From Caprimulgus europaeus (lineage: Eukaryota > Chordata > Aves > Caprimulgiformes > Caprimulgidae), in NCBI GenBank assembly GCA_907165065.1, contig OU015524.1, positions 41,111,295 through 41,175,294 of the forward strand: a stretch of DNA of 64,000 bases, in the 5' to 3' direction. A model generated the notes under the pieces. That model worked only from the letters and a program-made list of their open reading frames with translations, did not search any database and was not told the origin of the DNA. A program made the position numbers and the translations under genes. Positions 12,816 through 25,311 of this stretch are shown here, in pieces (the stretch's first letter is position 1; each line of letters starts with the position of its first letter).

Positions 12816-15329
12816 CTCAATTTACCCACAAATAGTGTATAGAGCTCCAGGTGTCTCCAGTTGACAATTTAAAACTTATTTTAAATCATTTAAGTGTCAA
12901 ACTGAATTAGTTAACTTCCTATCTCAGAGGTCTGAAAATTTAATGGCTCATGAAACACTACCAGAAAGGAGAGATCTTAGGCTTCCATAGGAATCTTCTC
13001 TCAGCTTACTGCAACTAAAAGTATCTTCAGCAACACCAAAAAAGAAAGATATTAAAAACAGTTATCAATCCTCAGTGAAGTCCATGGGGCAGTGCTAATG
13101 GGAGAGCTGCTCTTTCCTGAGCAGATTCAAACTCACCCAAAGAACTGTCTTGATGACACTCTTAGTAATCATGATCAGTGACTAACATAAGACTTCTTGT
13201 CTCTCAGGGAGTGACTAGAAGTCAAAACAATCTTTGGACTAGAGCTATAGCTGGTGGAATTTCAGAGACCAACAGAATAACCTCAAAAACTTGTATTTCT
13301 ATTGAATTATATGATACATTTAGCTTATACAGAAGAAGAAGGTTAAGAAGCAAATTGATTACAGTTCTTATGCATACATGCATGAGAAGATATCTGAATG
13401 TAGATGACTCTGTAATTTCTCAGACCGAAAGTGGGAATGAATGAAGAATGTCTGTAATTTAATCTGACAAATTAAATATGGAAAGATTATTTTAAATGCT
13501 AAAAGTTAGGGAAATCAATGTTTTGAACAAAGTTTCATGGGATACATCTACTTCTCCATCATTTAAAGTATTAATGAAATCCTAAACTCACCAATGTCAA
13601 TGGCAAAATTATCAGTGACTTCAAAGAAAGAAAAAGGTTGAAGGGTCAGAACTCAAGATCTGGAACTCAAGATCATTTATACTGCTATAATGCTCACATT
13701 AATACAGACTAATAGCTTGAGGCAGAAATTAGCAGGCAACATTACATGACTTGCCTTATTTAGGATCCAGACTAAATGCTTAGAATTCTCTTTCTAAAAG
13801 TCTAGAGGTGAGCTGCATGTTTGCCCTTTGCTGGGTCCCTCTGAAGTTCTCTACTATTCTCCTCTAACATCAACAAGCCTAAACCATTTTACACAGACTT
13901 AATGGAATGGTGTTACCTTTTGATGATTTGCAACAAAGTACAGCAAGATTTTTTTTTTTTTTTTTAGCCATGAAGACATGCACGATTATTCAGAAACAAG
14001 CTTTCCTTCCTTACGGTTCAAGATAGCCAGTTCTGTATGGTGATATCAGTATCCACAGTAGTAGAGCTAGTTAGAAAAAATGACATGGAAACTTGAAAGG
14101 ATTCAGAAATCAGGCAAAGCAAGTCCCCATTTATCCATTATTGCTGTACAGTCAACTGTTGCAGCCAAAAGTAAAAAAAAAAAATCTTGCTCAAGAAAAG
14201 ACAAACAAAATATTTGAGACGTTTCCTTTCAAAAGCAAATTTGCCTTTCACTCTGTCAGATGGTAGTATCTCACTGAAACAAAATGAAATACTCTCAACT
14301 TATTCTCCAAATCAAATTAAAATTTTATTTTCAGCACAGCAGAGAACAGTTTGAATGTAGCCTGGTATTCTACATGTCTGCCCAGTCTGATGTCTGGATA
14401 AACACCAGGGATTCCATCATACTAATGCACGTTAAGTCTTTCACCAAATATTCTGTTACTGTATTAAAGAGCTACAGATGCTAAGAAAATGATGGAATGA
14501 TCTTGTGATATTTAGTCCATGTTCTAAGTGTGGTGGGATTATGAAAATAATGCAAAAAGATTTTTGGCTAGGTAGATGACAGCCTTGCTAATTCATATCA
14601 CAATACTGTGATAACTGAGGGCAGAAGGATGCGTGTTTATGGTTTAAGTTCCATCTTTAATGCTTCAAAGTGTTTCTCAAAAGCTGGTATTAATAACTCA
14701 AGGAAATAAGTGCTAGGATTGCAACAAAACCAAATGCTTGGATACATGGAAAACCAACATATACACATTCTAAGAAAAAAAAAAAAATAATCAAGCGTTA
14801 TTTGGAATCACCTATATGTGTATATTTCAGTATTCCAGCTGGGCTCAACCTACTGAGTACTTTAAGATTACAAGAGGCACTCTGTATTGCTTCAGTTCAG
14901 TGCTGTTGAGCCATATTTTGTGTCCTGGTAGCCAAAGCAATCACAGCTTCACCGAAAGCAGAAAACACATTACAGTGAAATCGAATGTAACACACATTGC
15001 TTGGGCAGGTTTCCTGTGGAACAGCAGAACGCCGGAAATTATCTTGATCTTCCATTGTCTAAGGATCACAACAGAACAAGAGAAGAGAAAAACATAGGAG
15101 AAACCCAGATATCTCACAAAGTGACAGGTACAGGAACACAGATAAGATGGGCTCCAGCATGAGAAACAGTGGGCGCTCAGACTAAAATGTTTCACAATTT
15201 TTGCAGTAGAAAACCATCATTTCCCCTGCACTGTTTCTTACCCTATCTACCATGGAGGATGAATGAATCACTCTCCCACCTTTGCACCATCCTCTCTTTC
15301 GCTTACACTCGGAACTATTTTTTAAAGGA

Positions 15330-15640
15330 GGATATCCACGGGGTGAGGAGTACTCTGAGAAGCAGCGCCTCAGTCAGAGCTGGAGAGCGGGGCGCAACCA
15401 CAAGGCCGAGCACCTGGCCCGGCACAGCCAGCGCGGCGGGCTGGGCTCTGCTCTGCCGTCCGCCGGCCCCGGCAGCGCAGGCCGCTGTTGCCACCTGCTG
15501 CTGGAACCGGGGACCCGAGGCTGGCGGGGTCGCGGGCGCAGGGGCAGGTCGGAGGGGAGCGGTGCGGGGCAGAGGCTGAGGCGGCGGGTAAAGCACTGCG
15601 GCGGGGAGTGGGGAAGCACCGGTATAAACCGAAGGAAAAG
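15330..15640. promoter_or_regulatory. Intronic CpG island
   Basis: A sharp island of GC-rich sequence with about 29 CpG dinucleotides between 15361 and 15640 by hand count, where the surrounding intron has almost none. GC drops back to background within about 100 bases on either side. In vertebrates such islands usually mark a promoter or other unmethylated regulatory site. It lies over 9 kb from the nearest FMN2 exon (25221-25308). Open frames of 80-141 codons cross it in several frames on both strands, as expected from a stop-poor GC-rich stretch, and none resembles a known protein. Which strand, if any, it drives cannot be told from the sequence. Confidence 0.7.
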
Positions 15641-18600
15641 AGTCAGACAGATGAGACAGGCAAACAGAGCTCAACAGATCCAGTCCGTGCCGTGTAGTAT
15701 ATGATGATGTCTTTCCATATAGTTTCCAGGCATCTAACATTTGTAATGGGTAAATTTATATTTACCAGCCATTCCAGATGTAAAGGAAGGAAGATAAGCA
15801 GAGTGACACTAACGATATGAGGCTACGTATGGTGCCATAATTGGTTACTGCAGAAGAGTGGCAACAAATTCAGAAGGAAGCATGAGTCAGTTAAGATAAA
15901 GTAATCAACTGTAACAGATCTATCATGTTCCTTACTGGGGGAGCTCAGGCCTAAATAGAAAAAACACAGTTAGTACCCTATTACTGATCACTCAGTGAGC
16001 ATGTTGATAATGACTTCTAACGGGTAAATGTTGTGAGATAACAAACAACATTGGAAATATAATAGCAAAAAGTTTAAACTGTTAAGTATATTTTTGAGAT
16101 ATCATGCAGATAGGATATTACAATTATTACTCAGAGCAATAAGGCAAAAATACCAATAGAGGAGAAGCAACACTTGATTTACTTCTGATAATGTACAAAA
16201 CAGTTGGAGACACCATAATGGTCTTAAATGAAATTTCTTTATAGGATGGGGCAAAATATTTTTTAAAATAACACCATAAAATTAGACTTTACAGGAAGGA
16301 ATTACATAAAAATGAGAAGCCAGTTAAAAGGGTAAAAAAGCTTGGAAGTCAGAAGGAAGCTTACAGGGACTACATTAGATGAAATTTTTTGAGATGAAAA
16401 CAAACAAACAAAAAACCCATTAACTGAAAAAATTCAAAAGCATCCTTCCCTCCCCCCCTCCCCCCCAGTCTTTTCACATCCCCAGTATTCCCAACTCCTC
16501 AAAACCATATAAACATAATTAAACATAGGAGCATGGTGGGCACCTATAAACAAGATACTCTTCAAAAAGTGGAAATCAGCCAAAAAACACAGAAAAGCGT
16601 TAAGTCTCGTAAGTTCAATGTAAATTCGACAAGAACAAAAAGGTCTAAACCCAACTTGTCAAAAGTGCCAAGCTAGTAATAAAACTGCTTTCAAACACAA
16701 CAGATGTACGAAGCCTGACAGGAAGCAGTTGGGCATGCAGATAATTTGGTTGTAAAAAGAGCACAAAAGACAGAATGAGAAAGGGTTAAACAAAGTATTT
16801 GTGTTAGGGTTCACAACCACAGAAAAGGTCAAAGAGGTTCTCAGAAAAGTTCTATACTTTTCAAGTGATACATTTGGGCACATCTCAAATTGAAAAAGTT
16901 TCATAACATACAAATGCAAAATTTAAGAGGATTCCCGAGATGATGCTGGAAACAACAAACCTGTCAGTCTGACTTCTGTGACTGGAAAATGTCTACGTAT
17001 CATATGGAAGAACAACATTTTTTAAAAAAACATACAGATAAACCAATGCCATGAGAAAGAGGTAGCATATAATCTTGTAGTAGAAACTCCTGAGCAACAA
17101 ATTAAATAGTACTGCTTTAATGGAGTCAACAAAGGCACAGGTTAAGAGTGATTAAACCAACGCTGGGATTAGCAAAGGGCTCCTCACAATCCTCACCTAA
17201 GGCTTCAGAAAAAAAATATACTGTCATGGTATAAGAGGAAAGGTCTACTCTGAATAAAACTAAAAACTGCTCAAAAAGTAGGAAATTGATTACAAACTGA
17301 ATGATCAGTTTTCAAAGCATGGACTTCTAGAAGTGAAGCCTTACTAGGATCTCTGCAGGTTCCTGTGCAGTTTAATGAACATGAGGTGGTAATGTTGGCA
17401 GATAATAAAAGCTAGTCACTTTGAAGCTGACCACAAACATGTACAAAAGGATCTTTCAAATATTTAGTGTCAATACAACGCAATGTAGACACAATGCAAA
17501 GTAGATGGGGGGGAAAAATACGAAATTAGCAACTACTGCCCTAAAAAAGACACTTAGATTTTTTTTCATAGTTTTCTGAAAACATGGGCTTCATAATTAG
17601 CAACACATAGTGGGAAAACAGAACGTCAGTAACAATAGAGGAAAAAATGGAGCATGAAATAGAAGGTGATACAATACCATAGCATAGGCATATGGTGCAC
17701 ATAAATCTTGAAAATAGCATACAGAGCTAGTCACCTCATTTGCAAAGAGAAGAAAGAGAACTATGGATCATAGACTGGTGACAAGGAAAAATCAAAAGGG
17801 TAGACAACGTGTATGAAAGTTGATCCAAACAAACTTTTCAATTTGTAGAAAGACGACTACTGCAAAAAGACAGAATAGAAATTTATAAAAATTACATAAT
17901 AAGCAATCAGGGACACTTTTTTTTCTTTTTTTCTGGTTATCTACATAGGAAATCAGGTACTAAGACAGACATTCCTCCATTTGATCAAATATAGCATATA
18001 GTTTTAATTGCTTCCTTTAAAGAGAAAGGATAAGCAAAATACAGCAAAAATAAGTACACTGACTGTAAAAAACAAAACAAAGCCCCCAAAAAACCAAACA
18101 AAAAACCCCCACCACTTTGCAAGTTTTATTCAATCCTCATTTTAACTACTATATATTTAAATTAGATTTTAACAGTAATATACAAGTAAGTGGCATTAAA
18201 TTTTTATACCCATTTCTTGTGTGTGCAAGTTTATTCAAATTTAACACATACAAACCAATCAAAAATGGATTGTTGTGGCAAACACCCTTTTCTTCTAAAC
18301 CTCTTGACTTAATGAAAAAAAAAGCATGACCGTGTTATTGGAAGGTCTTAATCAATAAGCCTTTCTTAATTATAATAATGTTAGAATCTCTGTCCATTTC
18401 AGTGGTGTATAAAAGTATGACCACTGGAAAATATTTCTGCTATGCAAAAGAGACTAGGTGCTCCTTTTCTCCCTTCCTCCTCCCCCCCAGTTTGCGCATG
18501 GTACTAATGCTAATAGCATACATTTGTTGCCTTTATGCTTAGAATTTTGTCATCATCCCTCTTATGAGTGGCTACATGATACACAAATGAGAAGTAACAG

Positions 18601-21600
18601 TAATACTTATTTTCTTTTGAGAGAACAGAACTTTCCTGAAACTTTTCTCTCAAAGTTTCAAAGTTAATCAGACTTCCAAGAAAAAAAAATAAACTATTTC
18701 AACCGAAACAACAGACAAACAATGCAGTTACAGTTTCTTACAAAACTTTTCTATTAAATTACATTCATATGTTCCTAACAACAACAAAAATCTTTAATTA
18801 CCCAAACCATCCAATGTGGCAGTAATTAGTCTCCGCTGATTCAAATATTGTGAAAAAAACTCAATATTATTTTCCTCATTTAAAAAAAACTTAACTTCTT
18901 TTAAATTTATTTTGCATTCCAAAAAGCTAGTTTAATTCTATTTTTTTTTTTTTTTTAATTGTAAGCTCCAAAACGACATATCACATAAAACATTCAGTTT
19001 CTTTCCTGGTGATATGAATAATTCTGTCCTTCATTATCTTGACATGTTACATGCATACATAAAGAAAATTATAACCGAGGCTGTATTTTTTCCATAATGA
19101 CTGCAGCTACTGCTTTATTGGCCTCTAGTCACTGTGAACTAAGCTTCAGAAAATCATAGAGAATAGAAAGAGGACTTGAGGCATGCTTTCAATACTCAGG
19201 ACTGGCTTTCAGGGCCTTCACTCACAGCTCAGGAGTTTATGCCACATCCATTAGAAACCCCACCTGTCTCCAAGGGCTTTCATTGTCCTTCCTCACTAGC
19301 TGCCTCTGGCAGGCATGGCCAAACAAGGACTCCAGAATCACTTTCAGATGCTCAGTACAGAACACTGTGGGCATACTAACACCATCAAAGCAACACAAAC
19401 ATTTGCAGCAATACATATGTGTGGCACTCTAATTTAACTCTCGTCTGTCTTTTATAAAAGTAATTTTGTGTATTCCATTGTTTTCCTTACCAATAATTTC
19501 ACAATAGGAGCTTGTAAAATAATTGTAAGCAAATAAAATGTGTAAGCTTGCAATCTAACAGCAGGCATAATGTAGTGAATATGGTAGCATAAAGCTAAGA
19601 AGAAATAGAGGAATAAAATTGAGGATTATGGTGTGAAGTTGAGAGGAAATGCTAGTTCATAGGACAGAAAAATGCTGAACCAACCAATCTTTCCTTAGTG
19701 GTGTCTCAGAAGAATCTAAGCACATGTTTGACTAAGAAAAAAAAAAAGTTTAAAGAATTTGAATTCTCAGTAAGCCAGAACTAGCAGGTAAAGTTTCAAG
19801 CTTTGTAATTAACCTGTACTGACTGCTATCACATTATGGATCATTCCTTTAATAAAGAAATACAGACTTGCCACCCAACAGAAACGCATGTTCTATCTTC
19901 TTATATCAGGATTTTTTTCATAACTTAAATAGACAGAAATAACAATTTTGGGCAACTGGTTTACCTTCCACTACCACCATGTCCAAAGAACCAGTTCCAA
20001 TCATATATTGTTTTGCCCTCATAACTTGTTTAAACAGTAAAATGTCTTTTGGGAAGATACCCATTCTTCACAAATATTTCAGTGTTACAAGTTTCAAATG
20101 GTTATGCTTATACACATATATTGTTATTAGGATAAATAATACTCAGATGACCTCTGGACCTTCCATAAGATGAACTAATCACGAGTCTCATTTTCCAGGT
20201 GTTGCATTATTCTTTCCTGGTTGTTTTCCATTGAGAGCATCTCTTGGACCTGTAACCACTGAAGCTATATGGTATTTCATTGTGTGAAGAATTCCTGTAC
20301 AGAACACTTAAATAATGCAGCACAAGAGACATTTTATCCTCCTTCTCCAGTGAAACAATTCGCTTTGACAAAGTCTCTCCTAGATCACTGTTTCTAAATA
20401 TCATATATGAGTAGTAAAGGAAGTAAACAAACCCAAAATTTTCTCATGTTCCTTTGTCACCAATAGTCAGATACTAAAGAATAAACATTTATTTTGCCCA
20501 CTAATATTTAAAGTACATTTAGTTCCTGCCCACCTGGCTTGAATTCAGGGCAGAAGATGTGTCTGTTGTTCGAAGTTTTACTTCTGTTAGCAGAGTAAGC
20601 TCTGCTGCAAATACAACTTTCAGTTAAATAACCTTAAATCTAGATTAAAAGGTTGGGCTTTACCAACTGTTAGGTAAATCTGCCTGCCCTTTCACAACTA
20701 TTTTTCCTATTACATTCTTTTATATAATCTCCTTTCCTAGCATCAATGGCCAACAATGAGTTGAGGGATGTAATACAAAGAGCCTTGGTCTTTTTTAATT
20801 GTTATTCTGGAGGGGTTTTTTGGTGTTTTGGTTGTTTTGTTTTTAAATATCAGAGTGGGACATGTAGCTCCATCAAATTCTGTAGATCACCAGTGCCTCA
20901 GGGAAGGGGGAATAATGACTTTTAAAATGAGGATATGAGAAAGGTAGTCCAAAATTCAGAGGCAGTAATCTCCAAACTATTTTCTACAGAGCCGGGGCAA
21001 CCACAAGATGCTATGCAAAAACCTTACAGAAATATAGTTAGAGTACTGCAGCCATGCCAGAGGTAATATAGTGCCTGAAATTGTGAACCCCATTAAGAGA
21101 AACTTACTGAACTGGAAAAGATTACAGATAACTTTAAAAGACAGAGAATTGCATACATAATTTTTGACAGACTTCTGCTTTCAACGTTTACCAGGCATGC
21201 TCAGACTAAGATGATTTTGGTGAACAAAAGATTAATTTTCACTTTGTAAATAAATACTAGATATAAATCTGACCATGTATTAAATGTAACATTTATCTGC
21301 ATGAAATATAAAATTTGCTTTTCTTCTGTCTGACATCTTCAATTTAATTTTTTATTTCTATTTTTCCACACATACAGAAGACTTTTTGGCTACCCTTACT
21401 ACACTTGTTAACAACTATAAAAGCTTAAAAAGAGGAGGATACATTGTATCGCTATAAGCAAGAGGGATGGGGGAAGGCATTGACAGTGATGTTCGCTGCA
21501 ACAGAGTTACAATTTCAAACAGTTGTTACATTTCATATGATGACAGACTAGCTCATTAAAGAGACATCTTATTTAAGAGACGTGGTCCCTGAATGCAGAC

Positions 21601-22512
21601 ACAGGCTTAATATGTAATTATATATTAATGTACAGGGTGTTCATCATAGATTACTATATATAGTTAACTGCAATCTTGTTGGCTCCTTAATTTAATCACG
21701 TGTTGCATCTTAAAATGTTAAGGGGAAAAGAAAAACCAAACAAACAAATCAACAAATTACTAATGCTAAAATTGAATTATTTTCTCTAGGAAGAAAATCT
21801 GAGCTATAAAGGAAAAATATGCAAGAAGTGCTGTTTGGCATTCCTCAAGCTTTGGCTCTATAACGCAGCCGAATACAGCTATGTTTCCAGTGGGAACATA
21901 ATACTGGATAAAGGATATTTGTGGTATAGAGAAAATAAAAAAAATTAAGCAAAATGCCTGGATAAAGTGTTTTGCATGGTTGATAGATGATTGCAAAAAA
22001 AAAAAAAACAGGCATCAGTAAAACCTTGCGTGAAATCAGAGAAACCAGGAGAAGGGGACTCATGTTTGTACTAATAACAGAGAAATGGCATGGCGACTAA
22101 AGAGATCAACTTCTCTTACAGTTCTAGCCTTGGCTGCAAAAAATAGCTGTGAGTTCTGTTAGCCATTCAAATCTACTAAAAAGACCCCATAACAACAACA
22201 AAAAACAACCAAAAATCAATATACCCTACTTTAAAGCACTGCTAGAAAGACATACTAGAGTTCAGTATGAATGTTCTCTGATTACCACCACTCCTTCCAC
22301 ACTGTAAGAGCATTTTAAAAGGAGACAGGGTTTGGGAGTTTGTCTTATTAAACCTATTTCAAAGTTGGGAGCAAACAAATGCAATTCTACAAGCAGACAC
22401 CTAACAAAACATCATCATCAAAGAAAGCTATCTAGCATATATTACAACATTCTGAGATCTTCCATTAAACACCATCTGATCATTCAAAAAACCTGTAGAC
22501 ATGCCATTTCAA

Positions 22513-22604
22513 GGACATGGCTTAGTGTGCACGGTGGTGCTGGGTTGACAGTTGGACTTGATGACCTTGGAGGTCTTTTCCAACCTCTAATGATTCTATG
22601 ATCA
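22513..22604 (+). mobile_element. CR1 LINE 3' fragment
   Basis: About 90 bases, sense orientation: GGACATGGCTTAGTGTGC, GGTGCTGGGTTGACAGTTGG, ACTTGATGACCTTGGAGG and TCTTTTCCAACCTCTAATGA ending in TTCTATGAT. It resembles the copy at 62607 more than the one at 9213, so the two probably come from one subfamily. Confidence 0.88.
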
Positions 22605-24325
22605 TGCACATGGAAAGGTAGCTGATTGTTCAAGATCAGTTAACAAAATATCACAAACAGTCCAAATTTTCAACTTTCCAAAACAATCTTTCATCAAGGA
22701 TTGTTTCTGGCAGACAATATTTCACATTTCTTTGTATCTTTTAAAGCAAGCAAAAATACACCAAAAAACTCCAATCAAACAGAATTTTTTTTTACAAGAC
22801 ATTCAGTAAAACATTTGCCCAGGTTTCAAGTTATTTTAAGCTCTTCAGTTAAACACAGCATGAATTAAAACTTTAAATCCTAAATTTATTAGGTGAATTA
22901 ATATCCAGCACAATTGTTTTCCCTTCTGTTCCTGTTACACTTTGTAATTTGTCTAAACCATTAGAAAAATAAAACACAATAGCATGCAAACCAAGAAACT
23001 GACTGAATACCACACTGTATTGAAAGATTCTCTCTTTCTGGTTGCTTTTCTATAACTAGTTTAAAAAAAAAAAAAGAGAAAAATAAAAAGAAAAAAGAAA
23101 TTACAACTATTCTGCAGCTTGCACGAACGCTCCATCCCACAGATATACTTTATATACAATATAGAGAATATTTACAAGAAAGACTATAAAGAAAGCTGCC
23201 TAGCACCACAAATTGTCAGTGTGTGGGGGGGAAGTTTCACTTGACTGCTTTTCAAATTTATGAAAAAAAAATTGCTCATGTTCTACTGAGCGAAATATGG
23301 GTAAATGTACATATATACATGAAACATGGCAAAAATTCAAGACCACCACTGAAACCCTAGGCCAGAGGACAAAGAACACTGGTCATATTTTTTGCTGTAG
23401 TTATTGTCATACACCTTAAATCTTAATGTATAAAGATTCAAATATACATATTTTGCTAATGCAGGCAGTCTTTAACAATATTTTAATTTTTATAGTACCT
23501 GCTTGTTAGTATATTCAAAGTGCAGCAGATAAATCACTAAATTATAAAACTAAAAAATATGTAAACCCCTTACATTTTAAGAAAGTAAAATTAGAGCATA
23601 GATAAAGTTGAAGCTAAATGCCCGGGCTTGTGATTTTATAATTTCTCCATGGGTTCTATGGTTTAATCACTCAGAGAACTCTACATGGAGTGACTGATGC
23701 TGGAAATACTTCTTGGTGAGATCTCTCCTGTATTTTACTTGCCCTCAACTTGCAAATTTATTTCCTGCTCCTCAACACTTTTTTTTTTTTTTTAACATTT
23801 ATTTTGTATTGTTAAAAACCCCCAGTCTTAACACCAGGATCTTCCAACTGTTTCCACAAATTCCCCCATCAGACAAAAGTTCTCATGTTTGTTCAATCAC
23901 TTCTGCACAGCAAGGGAATGAGAGCACTACTAAATTCCCCTTTGCAAAGACATTTGGGTTTAGAAAACAGCTATTGAAAGAGGAATATACAAAATCGGCA
24001 CACAGCTCTTAGATGATCATGTGTGCTTAATATTGTAATAGGATAAAGGTTAAGCACAACATTGTTTGACCCCTTCAACTACTGACATTCATGCCATGTT
24101 ATTGTTAGTGTTGCATGTTAAGCAAGCAAATTTTCAATGAACTTGTGTTGGCTTTACCACAGACACAGATGTTAGGCGGACTCCTTTGTTCATAAGGTTC
24201 TCATTATTAACTGAAACCAAGTTGAATATTTGACTGAAGGAAAGGACCATATCATTGTTTTCAGATTTTGCTCTATGACTTAACTGAACTACATCTGCCA
24301 GCTTTGGAAATACCAAGTACTTCTT

Positions 24326-24343
24326 GGCGCCAGTACTGGCGCC
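24326..24343. repeat. Perfect 18-base palindrome
   Basis: GGCGCCAGTACTGGCGCC equals its own reverse complement and is unusually GC-rich for this intron. It lies inside an 88-codon minus-strand open frame (24134-24400) that I do not recognise. Confidence 0.95.
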
Positions 24344-25215
24344 TTGCTCTATGACTACCATCTTAAGAGCTTCAGCTTGAGGAAGTCTAGTAACCATCAA
24401 AACAGTTTAATAAAAACTTTAAACTGTGATTAAGAGTTACTCACTAGCTGACAGAGTTACTCTGAAATTTGTTCTATTTATGAATAATTTCACAAAATAA
24501 GCAAATCATAGTAAACTGAATGCATCTCTGTAAATATGTAGCTTGGAAAGTTCACAAGATGTTTTTGTGATTTATGAAGCCTGTGTTATACTTGAAACCA
24601 CATTTATTTAATAGATAGGTTGGCACTTCACAGGGTAATTCGATCTGCTTCAAATCTAACCAAAGCCTGTGGGAAACATAAGGATGCTCTGAATATAAAT
24701 GCAATTCCTCTTTTCACCTTTTTGCACTACTGTCTTTTACTATAAATTTGAAAAGTATTACACTCCCCTAAAATATCTCCCTTTATAAAACATGCTGTTG
24801 AAGATGAAAGAACTCCACAGTTTGTGCTAACACAAATATAGGAAGTATTTTATATAGCAAATTGATTAAATGTTATAATTCACTTTTCTGGATATGTCCT
24901 CAAGCTGAGTTAAAATAAACAACACATCACACTTTCTTCCTCAGAAAGACCAAAATCAAAGTATCTATATTTTATAACACTTAGATATCTGATGCCAAAA
25001 ACTATAGATGGCAATTCTGCAAATAAACAGTTTTATTTGCTACAGAGGACAAGGGAATATGTTACAAGAAAGGGGAAAATACAAGGAATTTTCAGAAAAA
25101 TAGAGTTAAAAAAAGGCTCTTATTAATTTATTTTACATATCAAAAGACAAAAATAATTGGCATTTCCAGATTATTCATTATGTGATCTGAGCTACAATCA
25201 ACAACACTTATTTCA

Positions 25216-25311
<96 letters not shown>

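Noticed and set aside
15169-15740. Open frames of 81-141 codons on both strands over the CpG island
   Set aside because: Overlapping in many frames, Arg/Ala/Gly/Pro rich and without a known domain; explained by stop-poor GC-rich DNA.
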